The notes: generated by a model not told the origin, from the letters alone. A stretch of 64,000 nt of DNA from Axinella damicornis (GCA_963931865.1 OZ007506.1:9938855-10002854); one strand, 5' to 3'. Positions 23,346 through 34,433 are shown, counted from the stretch's first letter. Numbers and translations are program-made.

Positions 23346-23819
23346 ACGATAGGTAATTATTTCTCAAGATCGCTGAATTAGAAACAGTGGGGAAGATGCG
23401 TTGACCGATGTGTTGTCAAACGAGGCACTCTTTATAAGACTGAGGTTAGTCCCTGTACGTATGATTTAGCTAAGCTTTTATTGCTACCTATACTGTATTC
23501 TGTGAGCAGGGTGAATGCCTATCTCAACTCTCAACACCCATATGAATGCCCCTACTATAAACTGCCTATGCCATGGTCTTCAGACAGGGAGAACTCAGTG
23601 GCTTTGTCATCCATCTAGGGAACGGTTGACTTGAGATGCCCGGGCCTGATTCTTCAGCCAATGCTGGAAGTGTAATACCTGAGTAATATTGTCCATATAC
23701 CAAGGCAAGGACACCTATTGCCCAGGTGCCTGTGAGGTCACTGACTTCTGCAGCAAACTTCAGCTCAAACATGCGCCTGCTGCCCCAAAAAATTACATAA
23801 ACAAGTAATAAAAAGCATT

Positions 23820-23975
23820 AAAAATGTAGCAGGATGTAGGGATACCAGAACGGCAAAAATATATATACTGTATACTTCACTGTTATGTTCGATCATCCCT
23901 CTTGTTTCCATACTTTTTGCCGTTCTGGTATCCCTACATCATGCTACATTTTTAATGCTTTTTATTACTTTATTG
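23820..23975. repeat. Palindrome with TGTAGCAGGATG arms
   Basis: AAAAATGTAGCAGGATGTAG with GGGATACCAGAACGGCAAAA is repeated inverted after about 40 bp, ending CATTTTTAATGCTTTTTATT. A half-copy lies at 17284-17350 beside foldback element B. It forms part of the interior of the CAGTGG element. Confidence 0.7.
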
Positions 23976-25061
23976 TAAGGAGAGCATCTCGCCGTACACT
24001 TGCAGTAAAGCGAGTCTACTCGCACAGTGTACTTGCACTAGTAGCTGCGCGGTGTCATCCCAATGTGGTCTTTTAATGGCTGGACATTTTGACCGAACAC
24101 ATGGATGTTTGGTCGGACAAAGTGGATAAATGGTCGGAAAATGTCCGATGTCCGACCGTTATTTCGGCCACTGTGCATTGATAATCCACCAAACTGTCAA
24201 ATTAAATTCCCCGTCAAATTTTCTTGCCATACGGTAGTATAGATAACACTTGCTTCCAACAACCAATCTATTGATTGACTTACAAAGGACTTGTATCTCT
24301 TTATCTTTTAGCAGATGACTGCTGTCGTACAGTCATGAAAGAAGTGCTGTGCGAACACCCTTGCCACCTCTTCAGCCTCGCTCTACAGAGTTGGACACAG
24401 CCGCTCAGTTGGTGTGACTGATGAGGCACCACAGGCAACAGTGACGACCTGGAGTGAAGGGGTAATGATACATTAACCACCTAGGATCAGCTACACAGAT
24501 CTATGTAACTCAGAGAAATGAATGTGGCCAGTGGGTGACTGCATACAGTCCTGTTCTACACCGAGCATGGCAAGCCAACATGTACAAGGTCAGTTCAGAG
24601 TATGGGCAAGCAATGTATGTGTACATGTATGTATCAGAGAGACTCAAATATGACACCCTGAAAATCGTACCACCTGATGCTTCACAGTGTAAGCGACTGT
24701 ACTAACACAAAACCAAGTCAGCTTACAAGAGGCAGTGTACGGCCTAGGTGGATTTCTGTTGGTCAGATCTAGTTGTACCACAGTCTCCAAACCAAGAAGT
24801 GGTTACACAACTCCCTTACACTCCCACACAGATCAAAAGTCTCTCCTGGCAACAAATATCTACTGAGTACCAGCAGTCTCAGAACAATGCCAGTGTAGAC
24901 CAGAAGGTGGTAGGTATTCAGATGGAGAACAGCACACACCAATTGCTACTCTTTGTGGTGTGGGCAAACATTAGGACAATCAGATAAATTCCTCATTAGG
25001 ACAATCAGATAAATGCTCATCAGAATGAACCGGGACATCCCACACCACCTTGGTCCCAGCA

Positions 25062-25461
25062 TAGCCTCGTACCCAGGCCCTCACGCGGAACGCGGCAGAG
25101 GGCCTGGTGACACTTGGCAAAATTCCCGTATGTGCTGAGCTCAGCAGTCTTGATTTCGGGTAGGCGAATCACGTTCGTCCATTGCCAATCACTGCGTAGT
25201 AATTACATTCTTCACCCCGTGAAAAGTGTAGCCGTTTGATAAAACCGCTGTTCTAGCCTTCAAGATTCACCTCTGGTCGCTCCTTGGCAAGGACTTGCTA
25301 CTTAGCCATCGCCAACAGCTACCTTCCGTGTGATTTCGAATGTATCCAAGTAAGGAATGTAATCGATTACGCAGTTATGCTGACTGTGCACATACGGGAA
25401 TTTTGCCATGTGTCACCAGGCTCTCTTCCGCGTTCCACGTGAGGGCCTGGGTACGAGGCTA
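25062..25461. mobile_element. 400-bp TAGCCTCG-family MITE with an exact 9-bp target duplication
   Basis: The ends TAGCCTCGTACCCAGGCC and GGCCTGGGTACGAGGCTA are inverted repeats. GTCCCAGCA flanks both sides (25053-25061 and 25462-25470), and copy 1 has the single site near 6285. Subterminal regions pair further, and the interior is non-coding. A 9-bp duplication is typical of MULE-mobilised elements. Confidence 0.9.
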
Positions 25462-25716
25462 GTCCCAGCACACAATATAGCACCAAAATCTTAGTCTCGT
25501 TCCCATGCAGGCCATTCCCATTGCCAGAATTTAAAGTATATATGCAAATACGGCGGTGCAAGCTATCAAATACTGGTGGTACCAATATCCAGTATTGCTA
25601 ACAGCCCCAACTGGAATTGCCGCCTACAACCAACGAAACAAGTTCCTACCACTAAACCTTCCCACTTCATTAACCTCTCAATTATGACCCGGCACCAAAG
25701 TGGCGATACACTGTAG

Positions 25717-25930
25717 GTACGTACAGAGGTTTTCAGGTTGCTTGTCAGGTGAAAAGTGCCAAGTGCAGAGTCCACTTACCTTAGCTAACCACTAATTTGA
25801 TTTGTCACACTGTAGCTCAGCACTGTAAGGGTAAGAAATCTAATTAGTGGCTAGTTAAGGTAAGTGGACTCTGCATTTGGCACTTTTCATTCTGACAAGC
25901 AACCTGAAAACCTCTGTACTTGGTACGTAC
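25717..25930. mobile_element. Near-perfect hairpin (copy 2)
   Basis: Identical in my reading to 6527-6740. Confidence 0.7.
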
Positions 25931-26694
25931 ATATCATTCTCCATGTGGTACCTACTCTGCTCCCCAGAGGCTCCTGGCGCAGCTGGGGACTGAGAAGGCT
26001 CAACAATAACATTTAACTCGGAACAATGGAGGTGGCTGCTCCTGCACGCAAGTTGATATGCTGATAATGGAAGAGAACTGAGTCATGACAACTGTCATTT
26101 TCAAAAGCAGTATGCTCCAACAAGGACTCTTCTGTCTGACAAGGCTGTGCATATAGCTATTTGTTACTGGTACTTGGTCATTGGCTAAAGCACTTAAGGT
26201 TACGATGTACTATTCAATTAATTTTTTGGCTGGTAACCTTGCTGCTTTTATATACATATATCTCAGGAACTATAACAGATATTAGTCTGAAACAAGTTGC
26301 ATTCCAACATTACAACACCAAATCAAACTCCTGGAACAGGAAAGTAAAATGCACCAGGGTATTTGGACCTACGTACGTAGGCAATTAGACTCACTGCTCA
26401 AGCACTTTTGCGTCAAATCACTGAGAGGCAGACTGGAGCCCAACCCTCAAAAAATCTCTGGCACTACTTTGCTAGGTCGTGATGAAGAGATATTCGGTGA
26501 TTTGTGTATATTTTTAGCTATGTGCACAAAAATTTCCGGAAGAGGGTGCTCTAGGCATGCATAATCTTCGTTTCATGCCCAAATTTCGTGATTTCTTTTC
26601 ATGCCGCCTTGCAAAATAGTCAAGTCAAAACACGTGAGAAACAATTTCCCTTCGTAAATTTTGACGCAAAGTTTAAGGCCTCATTAGTCTGCGG

Positions 26695-27310
26695 TTAACC
26701 CTTTAAGCCCCATTGACGTCTATAGGCGTCATTTAGACCCTATGCACTTGTAGGGCTTCTCGCCAGTCCAAAAAGAGACCAAAAAGTCTTCAGAGGGCCT
26801 AGGGACGACTTTAAGGCCCGAACTCAAAAATTTGGTCAGATTTCGGCGCGCCTCCCCCACTAAACGTACAAGCGGGGGGGTTTCGAAGGGGGGGCAGACT
26901 TGGACATTCCCCCCCGCCTGTTGTGGGCGTTTTTTTTGATTTTAATGAGATTCATTGACCCGAGAATTATTGATTCTAATGATATTCATAGACCCCACCC
27001 AGGGCCTCAAGAAAACCTGCAAATTGGTGGTGTAAGGTGTGCCATCAGTCAGATCTGGCCCAAGGTTAGGGAAATGCTGGGCGAAAATCCGGCTGACATC
27101 CACCTTTGACCTCCGATTGCTGGCCTTGTGGGGGGTCATGAATATCATTAACGGTATTGCCAGAGGGGTCTCTCCATGTGTGCGGGCCCCACCAAGTTTG
27201 GCCGCTGAGGAGCGAATGCTGTGGGAGAGGAGTACCTACGAAAGTGGTGTGCGCTGAATGCATGAAAATGTGTTGTCCTGGTGGGAAGAATTCGGTGGTT
27301 AAAGGGTTAA
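26695..27310 (+). mobile_element. piggyBac-like non-autonomous element, 616 bp
   Basis: It begins TTAACCCTTTAAGCCCC and ends GGTTAAAGGGTTAA: TTAA targets with CCCTTT-type inverted ends, the hallmark of piggyBac. The last 130 bases encode, in one frame, a Cys-rich tail including CCGRGVPTKVVCAECMKMCC, resembling the cysteine-rich C-terminal domain of piggyBac transposases. Upstream transposase sequence is missing, so it is a deletion derivative retaining the 3' end. It is absent from copy 1. Confidence 0.75.
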
Positions 27311-27419
27311 TTGAATTTGTAACTCGTTTACATGTACAGCTTCCCACTATGTTTTATGTAAACAACCTGGCAGCTGCCCCCAACTTCTACATCGTAACCT
27401 TAAGACTGTCTCCACAATA

Positions 27420-27570
27420 CAGTGGGATGGCACGGGATGCTGGGACCAAGGTCCCGGTTCATCCTGTACCATCCTATACCGGACTTAGACTCTCCGCGAT
27501 AATTGGTCATTGCCTAAGGGACTTAGACTTCTCCCTGACACTTGTCTATTATCCAGGAGACTTGGACATT

Positions 27571-27601
<31 letters not shown>

Positions 27602-29016
27602 GACACTTGGTCATCATCCCCTAAGGGAATTAGACTTTCTCCGCAATACTTGTCGTTGCCAAACTTTTCTCCTTCCCCGATGCTTGTTCATTGCCCAAGG
27701 GACTTAGACGTTTTCCCCAAAGATACTTGGTCATCGCCTAAGGGATTTTTCTCCCCGATGCTTGTTCATTGCACAGGAGACATAATTATATAGGCACTTT
27801 CCCCCAAAAGATACTTGATCATTGCCAAAGTGACTTTTTCTCCCCAATGCTTGTCATTGCCCAGGGGACTTAGACTTTCCCACAAGGTACTTGGTCATCG
27901 CCTAAGGGACTTTTACGTATTCTCCCTGATGCTTTTTCTCATTGCCCATGACACACTCTAAGGGACTTTCTCCACGATGGTTGTGATTGCCCAGGGGACC
28001 TAATTAGACACTTGTTCCTCCAAGATACGTACTTGGTCATCGCCTAAGGGACACATTCTCCCAGATGCTTTTTCATTGACCAAGGATCGAGACTTTTCTC
28101 CCCAATGCTTGTGGTTGTCCAGGGGACTTAGACACTTTCACCCCCAAGATACTTGCTTTTTCAAGAGACACTTCTTCCCGATACTGATACTTGGTCATCG
28201 CCTAAGGGACATATTCTCTTTCATTGCCCAAGCATCGACTTTTTTCTCCCCGATGCTTGTGATTGCCCAGGGAACTTAGACGCTTTGCCCCCCAAGATAC
28301 TTGGACATTGACTCACTGATGCTTTTTCATTGCCAAAACACTTTCTAAGGGACTTTTTCTCCCCAGTGCTTGTGATTGCCCAGGGGACTTAGACACTTTT
28401 TGCCCCAAGATACTTGATCATCACCTAAGGGCGACCTGATGCTTGGTCATTGCACAGGAACTTTCCACACAAGACACTTTCCCTGATGCTTGTGATTGCC
28501 CAGCCTAAGGGACTTACATCATTGCCCAAGCATCGAGACTTTTTTCTCCCCAATGTTTGTGATTGCCCAGGGGACTTAGACACTTTTGCCCCAAGACACT
28601 TGGTCATCGCCTAAGGGCTGATGCTTGGTCATTGCCAGAGATACTTGGTCATCGCCTAAGGGTGACCTGATGCTTGGTCATTGCCCAAGATACTTGGTCC
28701 TAAGGGCGACCTGATGCTTGGTCATTGCCCAGGGAACTTTCCACACAAGACACTTCCCCGATGCTTGTGACTAGGGACTTCGACACTTTTCCCCCCAAGA
28801 TACTTGGTCATCGCCTAAGTGACTATTATTCTCCGATGCTTTTTCAAGGGACTCCTTTCTCCCCGATGCTTGTGATTGCCCAGGGACTTTGACACTTTTT
28901 GCCCCAAGATACTTTAGATACTTATACTTGGTCATCGCCTAAGGGAAACATTCTCTTTCATTGCCCAAGCAAGACTTTTTCTCCCCGATGCTTGTGATTG
29001 CCCAGGGGACTTAGAC
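27420..29016 (+). repeat. Degenerate minisatellite (copy 2), with a 29-C run
   Basis: Same unit blocks as 7615-9610, but fewer and rearranged. At 27571-27599 there is an uninterrupted run of 29 C where copy 1 has seven. The array abuts the DIRS remnant at about 29017. Confidence 0.9.
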
Positions 29017-30740
29017 AATTTCCAGCGAGGTGGGAAGCAACAACTCAGAACCTACCTCCAGCGAGGAAGGAAACGACCATTCCACCTCCCAGCGATCAGC
29101 AGGCAATCCTTACAGCGACGTTGTGCTGGACGACAGGGTCGGCGACGATTTTCCCCATGTCGAACCTCCTCGCAAACGCAGGAAGATCAGCCGGCAGTAC
29201 TCAAGATCTCACACCCAACACCACGCACGACCATGCAGCCACGACCGCAAGAAGGGCGACAGCCGCCGAAAGGAACGTCGCCATTCCCACCGTGGGCGTT
29301 CCCACTCTCTCTCAAGTTCCTCCAGCGAGGATGACAGCCATGGCCGTTGCCATCGATCCACTTCCTCATCCAGCTCCGGCACGAGCAGCTCTGACAATGG
29401 TACGGTTCGCCGCAGCAGGCAGGAGTATCAACGACTTCATCCCTCGTGACGCCTTCTCCCTGCAGTACACGTCAGTCGACGATGCGGTGCGCATGCTCAC
29501 CTGCCTGGGCAAGGGCGCTCACATGGCTAAAGTGGACCTGAAGTCGGCGTTCCGCATGGTGCCCGTCCATCCTCTGGATTGGGAGCTACTTGGAATGCAG
29601 TGGAAAGTCACTACTACGTGGACACCTGCCTCCCATTTGGCCTACGGTCGGCCCCCTTCCTCTTTGCTTGTTTGTTTGTTTGTTTGTTTGTTTGTTTGTT
29701 TGTGTTTTCAGGTGGCCTCTGCACTGGAGTGGATCCTTCGACACAATTATTCCCTTCACAGTCTCATCCACTACTTGGATGATTTCTTCCTGGCGGGTCC
29801 TCCCAACTCCCCCTGCTGTGGGGAAAAGCTTCAATGCTTCCTACAGGTAGCTGCAACCCTTGGGACCCAAGTCGCTATGGAGAAGGTGGATGGCCCATCC
29901 ACTGTTCTAGTCTTCCTCGGACTCATCCTTGATTCCCTCCGGCAGGAGATCCAGCTGCCCCCTGAGAAACTGCAGGACATGCTGCAAGAACTTGAGCAAT
30001 GGCTGGCTAAGTGCAATACAACCAAGCAGGAGCTCCTGTCTCTAATTGGCAAGCTGTCATTCGCCGCGAGGGCAGTCCCAGCGGGCCGCCTATTCCTTCG
30101 CCTCCTCATCCACCTCAGCACATCCGCCACAAAGCTGCACCACCACATTCGCCTCACCGCTGACGCGCGGGCAGACATTCACTGGTGGCACTCCTTCCTG
30201 CCATCGTGGAATGGCACAGCCAAGTTCCTGGACCCCACACCCACTGCCACAGCTGACATGGATTTGTTTACGGATGCAGCTGGTATGTTGGGGTGTGGTG
30301 CATACTACAAAGGTGCTTGGTTCCACTATGCATGGCAACCACACCAGGCCGTCCACTCCATTCAGTGGAAGGAACTGTTCGCAATCGTTGCAGCCGTACT
30401 CACATGGGGCCACCTGTGGCATGGCCGACGGATCAGGCTTCATTGCGACAACGAGGCCATAGTCCTCGCCTGGAAGCACCAGTGTGCTTGCCACCCACAC
30501 CTGATGACGCTCCTAGGGCTGCTATTCCTGACAGCTGTACCCTTATTCATGCTGCCCATCCACCTTGTTGACCTGCCATGTTCACTAACACAGATTATTG
30601 GCAATTTCCATCATACGTGCTCATGCAATGCGTCAGATCGGCCTTTGGGGGGTTCCGCCTTGGGCAGTGCCCTATGGGCTATCCTTTCAAGGCCAATCCT
30701 CTGACTCCAGCGGGCCAGACGGTGAGGCCTTGGAAGGGGG
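29017..30740 (+). pseudogene. Decayed DIRS-type retrotransposon (gag start, RT, RNase H)
   Basis: 29030-29420 encodes an RS- and S-rich basic segment (PRKRRKISRQYSRSH and SSSSSEDDS), typical of the start of a DIRS gag. It runs directly into reverse transcriptase at about 29425, so the rest of gag and the RT N-terminus are deleted. RT shows the first Asp in AKVDLKSAFRM, the LPFGLRSAPF motif and the YLDD box (29774-29785), followed by DIRS-like FLGLILDS, LLSLIGKLSFAA and RADIHWW. RNase H follows with DLFTDAA and HCDNEA. A one-base deletion near 29607 and a TTTG array at 29665-29704 break the frame, which is also lost after about 30515. No tyrosine recombinase is present. Not functional. Confidence 0.85.
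29665..29704 (+). repeat. TTTG tetranucleotide array inside the RT coding region
   Basis: About nine TTTG units replace the codons expected between the SAPFLF and VASALEW motifs of the DIRS reverse transcriptase. The insertion changes frame and encodes a CLFV repeat. The downstream TTTTCAG resembles a splice acceptor, but no GT donor precedes the array. Confidence 0.9.
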
Positions 30741-30830
30741 TTCTGGGTGCTGCTTCCGTGGGCCCCTTTAAAGGCCAAATTATAAACTTTTGCACCTAAA
30801 GGCACAATACTAGCTAGTGCAACATAGAGG

Positions 30831-31445
30831 TAGCCTCGTTCCCAGGCCGTCTGCCAGTCGCGTGCACATCGCATACCTTTTCCTTTGAACACTTGTCAGA
30901 TAGCTGGCAGAAGGCCAGGTACCACTCCTACGTCATTTACAAGCGCTTAAGCACTGCAATATGGACACGGTTATGACGTAGGTGGACACGGTTATGACGT
31001 AGGTGGACACGGTTTCATGTAAAATGGCTAGTTCACGGCAGGTTTCCTAGCGAGTTATTGTTGGCTTTTACGCTACCGTGGTGGACTACTGGAGGCGTCA
31101 GGTATGGAACTCCTTGTTGTATGGTTGTAGTAGCCTAGGTAACTACAATAGCTTACCTCTACAGTAACTCACCAAGCGCTTGGTAAGACTTACACCTGAG
31201 TAGTCAAACGTTAGTGCATGCTGTATTGCTGTTAGCGCTGAGTTGGCATCAAGTTGCTGTCTTCATGGTATCAATATAAACTCGAAAGCATACTTGTAGT
31301 CGAGTAGCTTCATAACCGTGTCCACTTTGCATGTATATAAATGACGTAGGAGTGGTACCAGGCCTTCTGCCAGCTATCTGACAAGGGTTCAAAGGTCACG
31401 TATGCGATGCGCGCGCGACTGGCAGACGGCCTGGGAACGAGGATA
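30831..31445. mobile_element. 615-bp TAGCCTCG-family MITE with an exact 9-bp target duplication
   Basis: The ends TAGCCTCGTTCCCAGGCC and GGCCTGGGAACGAGGATA are inverted repeats, and ACATAGAGG flanks both sides (30822-30830 and 31446-31454). Long subterminal arms pair: CAGATAGCTGGCAGAAGGCC on the left with its complement near 31375. GGACACGGTTATGACGTAGG is tandemly repeated near 30962-31010. The interior has no coding capacity. Confidence 0.92.
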
Positions 31446-32140
31446 ACATAGAGGCTGTTCCATGCTGCAAGCCTTCTGACTTGAACTTCACAGAAAGGAA
31501 CTGTGCGCCTATAAGCGAGATGCGCCTAACAACGAATATAATAATAATGACATTCCTCAAATAGGAAGTGTGCTTCAATTCGAATTATCCGTAGGATCAA
31601 AAATGGCTGGAAGAAGACTGCAGTGCTTAACAGCGAGTACCTGGGACAAGAGTTGAACCTGTGCCTAACAGCGAATATGCGCCTATAAGTGAGCTGTGCC
31701 TAATAACGTGCAACTACAGTAGGAGGTCTGGGATTCCTGGAATGTTAGCACATGCACAAGAGGGGATACCAGGCACTCTTTCCCCCCTCTGACACACCTG
31801 GGTGATATAGTACGGATGTGGATATGAAACGGTATAGTATACGGAGACATATCTATAATGTATAACTGCAGATATGGTACAACGCAACTGTAATGGGAAT
31901 GGAACTGCAGACAATTTATATGGTACAAGGCAATTGTAATGGGAATGGAACTGCAGACAATTTCTATGGTTTCTGTTTACTCTTCTACTTTGTGCAGGCC
32001 TCTTTTGTCCTGTAATCGTAATCCCTATGTGCGGTCCTATTGTTGTATCATCACCAGTTGTAACTTAAGTTCAGTAACATTCAGTTGAGACAGTGATAAA
32101 TCTGTTCCTTCTAAGTTGATCTCGCACGCTGCATGTTACA
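31446..32140. other. No gene; small tandem duplication
   Basis: ATGGGAATGGAACTGCAGAC is duplicated with its surroundings (about 31857-31965, two units of roughly 50 bp). A block with TGCGCCTATAAGTGAGCTGTGCCTAATAACGTGCA (31678-31713) recurs in diverged form near 52345-52382, suggesting a shared dispersed repeat. Confidence 0.4.
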
Positions 32141-32179
32141 GTGGAGGACCTGCCGAGACGTGGCAAAAGAATCATTTTC

Positions 32180-32830
32180 AACCAAGGTGCTCCCACTTGA
32201 TCCAGAATCGTGGACAATTGCGATAAAGCATGGCAGGAGGCGACAAACCGTATGGCAAGATGGCAGCACCAGACCGCCCGCTGCCAATGAATACGAAACG
32301 ATTGATAGCCACCCATGAACAGCAGCTCACCCGTACATTAGAATTGTCAACCACAGCGTCATCAAGTGACACCCGCCAATGATTGACGGAAAGCTAACAG
32401 AGATGGGCCGCAAACCACTTAATGTTCAGGTCATCGTACAATGCGAGTTGGGGGGAACCCTGCAAGCATGCCTTCACCGGCAAGACAAAGGCGGAGCCTT
32501 TCTGGAATCGGAACAGCCCCTGAACTGCATTCATATGGGACTATGGAAGAATCAGATGAAGAGCCACTTGACAAGGAGGAGGAGCTGGAAGAGATGGAGA
32601 TTGCCGCATTGGTTGCAGAGGTGAGCTCATTGAAGGGGGGATTGCAAAAAGCAGAAGGATAGAGTCAAAAGAGCTTTGGAAGCTAAATTGTGAGCAGCTA
32701 GCTGAGCATGACAGCATGATGACAGCTAAAGATGAAGAGATAGCATCCCAAATAATAGCTAGGCTGGAAGAGCTAGGGGCAGAGGAGTCAACCGGTGGGG
32801 CTGTGGCCTGTAGGCCTAGTGTCTGGAGAC
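32180..32830 (+). pseudogene. Degraded coding region, possibly retroelement gag
   Basis: Pieces in shifting frames look protein-like: MNTKRLIATHEQQLTRTLEL near 32285, then an acidic helical segment ESDEEPLDKEEELEEMEIAA followed by LVAEVSSLKGGLQ (32545-32650). After a frameshift comes EQLAEHDSMMTAKDEEIASQ (about 32690). Charge pattern and heptad-like spacing suggest a coiled coil. Stops and frame changes make it non-functional. Gag of a gypsy or BEL element is one possibility, but no zinc knuckle is visible. Confidence 0.35.
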
Positions 32831-32944
32831 CCATGATCTACCTTTGTGTGAAGGTGAATGGTCTGGAGGGACTAGTGGCTGTACAAGCGGGCTGAATGGC
32901 TTACAATGCTACTGGCAGCATAGCCAGACTCTCGCCCCATGTGA

Positions 32945-33165
32945 GAGTCTACAGCCAGTTTATAAATTGTTCACCCTACTTGTAAAACCGTTCGGCCAGT
33001 TTATCCTACTTGTAAACCATTCGGCCAGTTTATAAATTATTCAGCCGTTTTAAATACCATTCGGCCCAGTCATAAAACAGGACTACTTCAACGCGTTCAT
33101 CAAAAGTAGGCCAACCAGATTACAAACCGGATAACCCATTCATAAACTGGTGGCCTGTTTATAAA
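32945..33165 (+). repeat. Short degenerate tandem repeat, CATTCGGCCAGTTTATAAA unit
   Basis: About six irregularly spaced units of TAAACCATTCGGCCAGTTTA type occur between 32955 and 33165. The remainder to 33548 is non-coding, including a C/T-rich stretch at 33420-33490. Confidence 0.6.
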
Positions 33166-33548
33166 GCAGCGGATTTACAATCAGTTCACAACATATACGT
33201 ACATGTATGAATCAAAGATTCAGAAGCAGAAGCATACCGACATCCCATAGAACTGAATCAAGTAGTCGGGTTTGGCTTGGGCTAGTAGTTTGCCATCTCG
33301 CATCAGTCCAACCTATACAGAGTCAATGCATGTACATTTTTAGAAATGTAAAATGAGGATCCCATCAGTTTTTTGCCTCTGTTAACTTATCTGAAATAAA
33401 CTGCCATCCACTGCCTGGTCACCACAAATTCCCTCCCAATTTCCCCTCCAACCATCTCCCTCCCACCCTCTCAAAACTCTGCCCTCACTAAATTTCCTCA
33501 GAGATTATCACCTACTTTTCTACTTCGATCACCAATGCCCTTCAGGCA

Positions 33549-34211
33549 GGGACTCTGTAAAAGCTGGACTCTGGACTGGACTGGACTATGGACTGGACTG
33601 GACTGACCAAAACAGCTGTACACAGACAGCAAACGTCACCAAAGCTATGAAGGGTCGTCTCCAGCTCTGTCTCAAGCTGCTTCCTAGCCTGTTGCGGCAT
33701 CATCTCCTCGATATCCGAGAGGTCAAAGGTCACGTGCATATTTAATGAGCTTCAACAATGGGCTCAAACCACTGTCATGGATAACATGGAACTATTCCTT
33801 CTGGTTCTACACTTCACAAAAGGCTGGAGTTTGCTAATAACCGCTCTTCTAATCCGTCAAGCAGGCAGAGCATCCTAACTGGAGAGTTTGACGATGGTTC
33901 TTTCCAACAAATGTGTGTGACCTCCATAGGAAACAGTCGATACAAGTCATGGATGCTCAAAACCGGTACGTACAGAACCCTCAAGAATTCAGCCCTAGCC
34001 ACTTTTGTTGAACTTATTAAATATGCATGTGACCTTCGACCCCTCGGATATCGAGGAGACGATGCCACAACAGGCTAGGAAGCAGCTGGAGACAGAACTG
34101 GAGACGACCCTTCATAGCTTTGGTGACGCTTGCTGTCTGTATACAGCTGTTTTGGTCAGTCCATAGTCCAGTCCATGGTCCAGTCCAGAGTCCAGCTTTT
34201 ACAGAGTTCCC
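33549..34211. mobile_element. Foldback element, copy C, with a target duplication
   Basis: The ends GGGACTCTGTAAAAGCTGG and, inverted, GGGAACTCTGTAAAAGCTGG are flanked by TTCAGGCA (33541-33548 and 34212-34219). The duplication may be 8-11 bp because CCC adjoins it on the left and ends the element on the right. The arms hold TGGACTGGACT tracts, an exact AGGTCAAAGGTCA/CACGTG module at 33720-33736 (decayed in the right arm), and CATATTTAATGAGCTTCAAC. The interior minus-strand frame 33814-34068 is shared with copy A in diverged form. Confidence 0.88.
33720..33736 (+). promoter_or_regulatory. DR1-type direct repeat overlapping an E-box (copy C, left arm)
   Basis: The third instance of AGGTCAAAGGTCA overlapping CACGTG. 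The inverted partner near 34026-34042 has changed to TGACCTTCGACCC and CATGTG, so here only one arm keeps the motif. Confidence 0.4.
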
Positions 34212-34339
34212 TTCAGGCAAAGATTCACCAGCCAGAAGGGCATCACACTTTATGGGGGTAATGTATTACGTATTGCCCACAGTATTCACCCAAAAATAAT
34301 CATGCAGAGTTGAAGAGTATTTCGCTAGTTATCTCTCAC

Positions 34340-34433
34340 CACATGAGCCTGCCGTGTTTCTTCAATGTAGTGCGTGGTGATGGTGATGGTTGTCTGCTGA
34401 GAAGACACCAGCTCCAGAAGATGGTGCCATATC
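34340..34433 (-). CDS. ABC transporter exon with H-loop (ABCH-like)
   Basis: Reading on minus, an AG acceptor precedes IWHHLLELVSSQQTT, then TTHYIEETRQAHV, before a GTGAGA donor. The His in TTHYIEE is the H-loop (switch) residue that contacts the ATP gamma-phosphate. The exon begins with one base completing the Arg codon split with the exon at 35438-35545, so the phases agree. Sequence style (TTHYIEEARQAH) is that of subfamily H-like and ABC-2 half transporters. The following transmembrane exons are not recognised at lower coordinates in this window. Confidence 0.85.

Larger units (their letters stand above)
22532..24173. mobile_element. CAGTGG-ended DNA element, 1.64 kb, present only in copy 2
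   Basis: The left end CAGTGGACGAAATAA and right end (opposite strand) CAGTGGCCGAAATAA are inverted repeats. TGCATT, or GTGCATT depending on how the last G is assigned, is duplicated at 22526-22531 and 24174-24179. Copy 1 has the intact site GGTGGTGCATTGATAA at 5404-5419. The CAGTG start recalls hAT elements, but the duplication is 6-7 bp rather than 8, so the superfamily is left open. It contains a 122-bp MITE, a dispersed repeat and a palindrome, and no transposase, so it is non-autonomous. Confidence 0.85.
21367..24236. mobile_element. TA-flanked HIRAN-like-family MITE with two nested insertions (copy 2)
   Basis: This is the same element as 4242-5476 but enlarged: the TACCGTATAG MITE (21758-22362) and the CAGTGG-ended element (22532-24173) both lie inside it. 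Just before the first nest, a frame at 21580-21757 keeps the core motif GEELPCKNDSGNNKD...NAVAVMRR...HVPR of the HIRAN-like ORF seen at 58006, interrupted at the PRK position by the nested MITE. Confidence 0.8.
17556..29016 (+). repeat. Segmental duplication, copy 2
   Basis: Homology to copy 1 begins abruptly at CCTTGCATCCAGG (17556, matching 427) and runs in direct orientation to the end of the minisatellite. Copy 2 is longer because of insertions at 22532-24173, 25062-25461 and 26695-27310, a small tandem duplication near 24980, and a 29-C run. Identity is uneven: scattered substitutions over most of the length but none seen over about 990 bp (25555-26543). Confidence 0.9.

Noticed and set aside
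28998..30704. One 568-codon gene
   Set aside because: Only part is real coding in this frame; the first 130 codons are out of frame with the RS-rich gag, and the middle crosses a one-base deletion and the TTTG array. It is a DIRS pseudogene.
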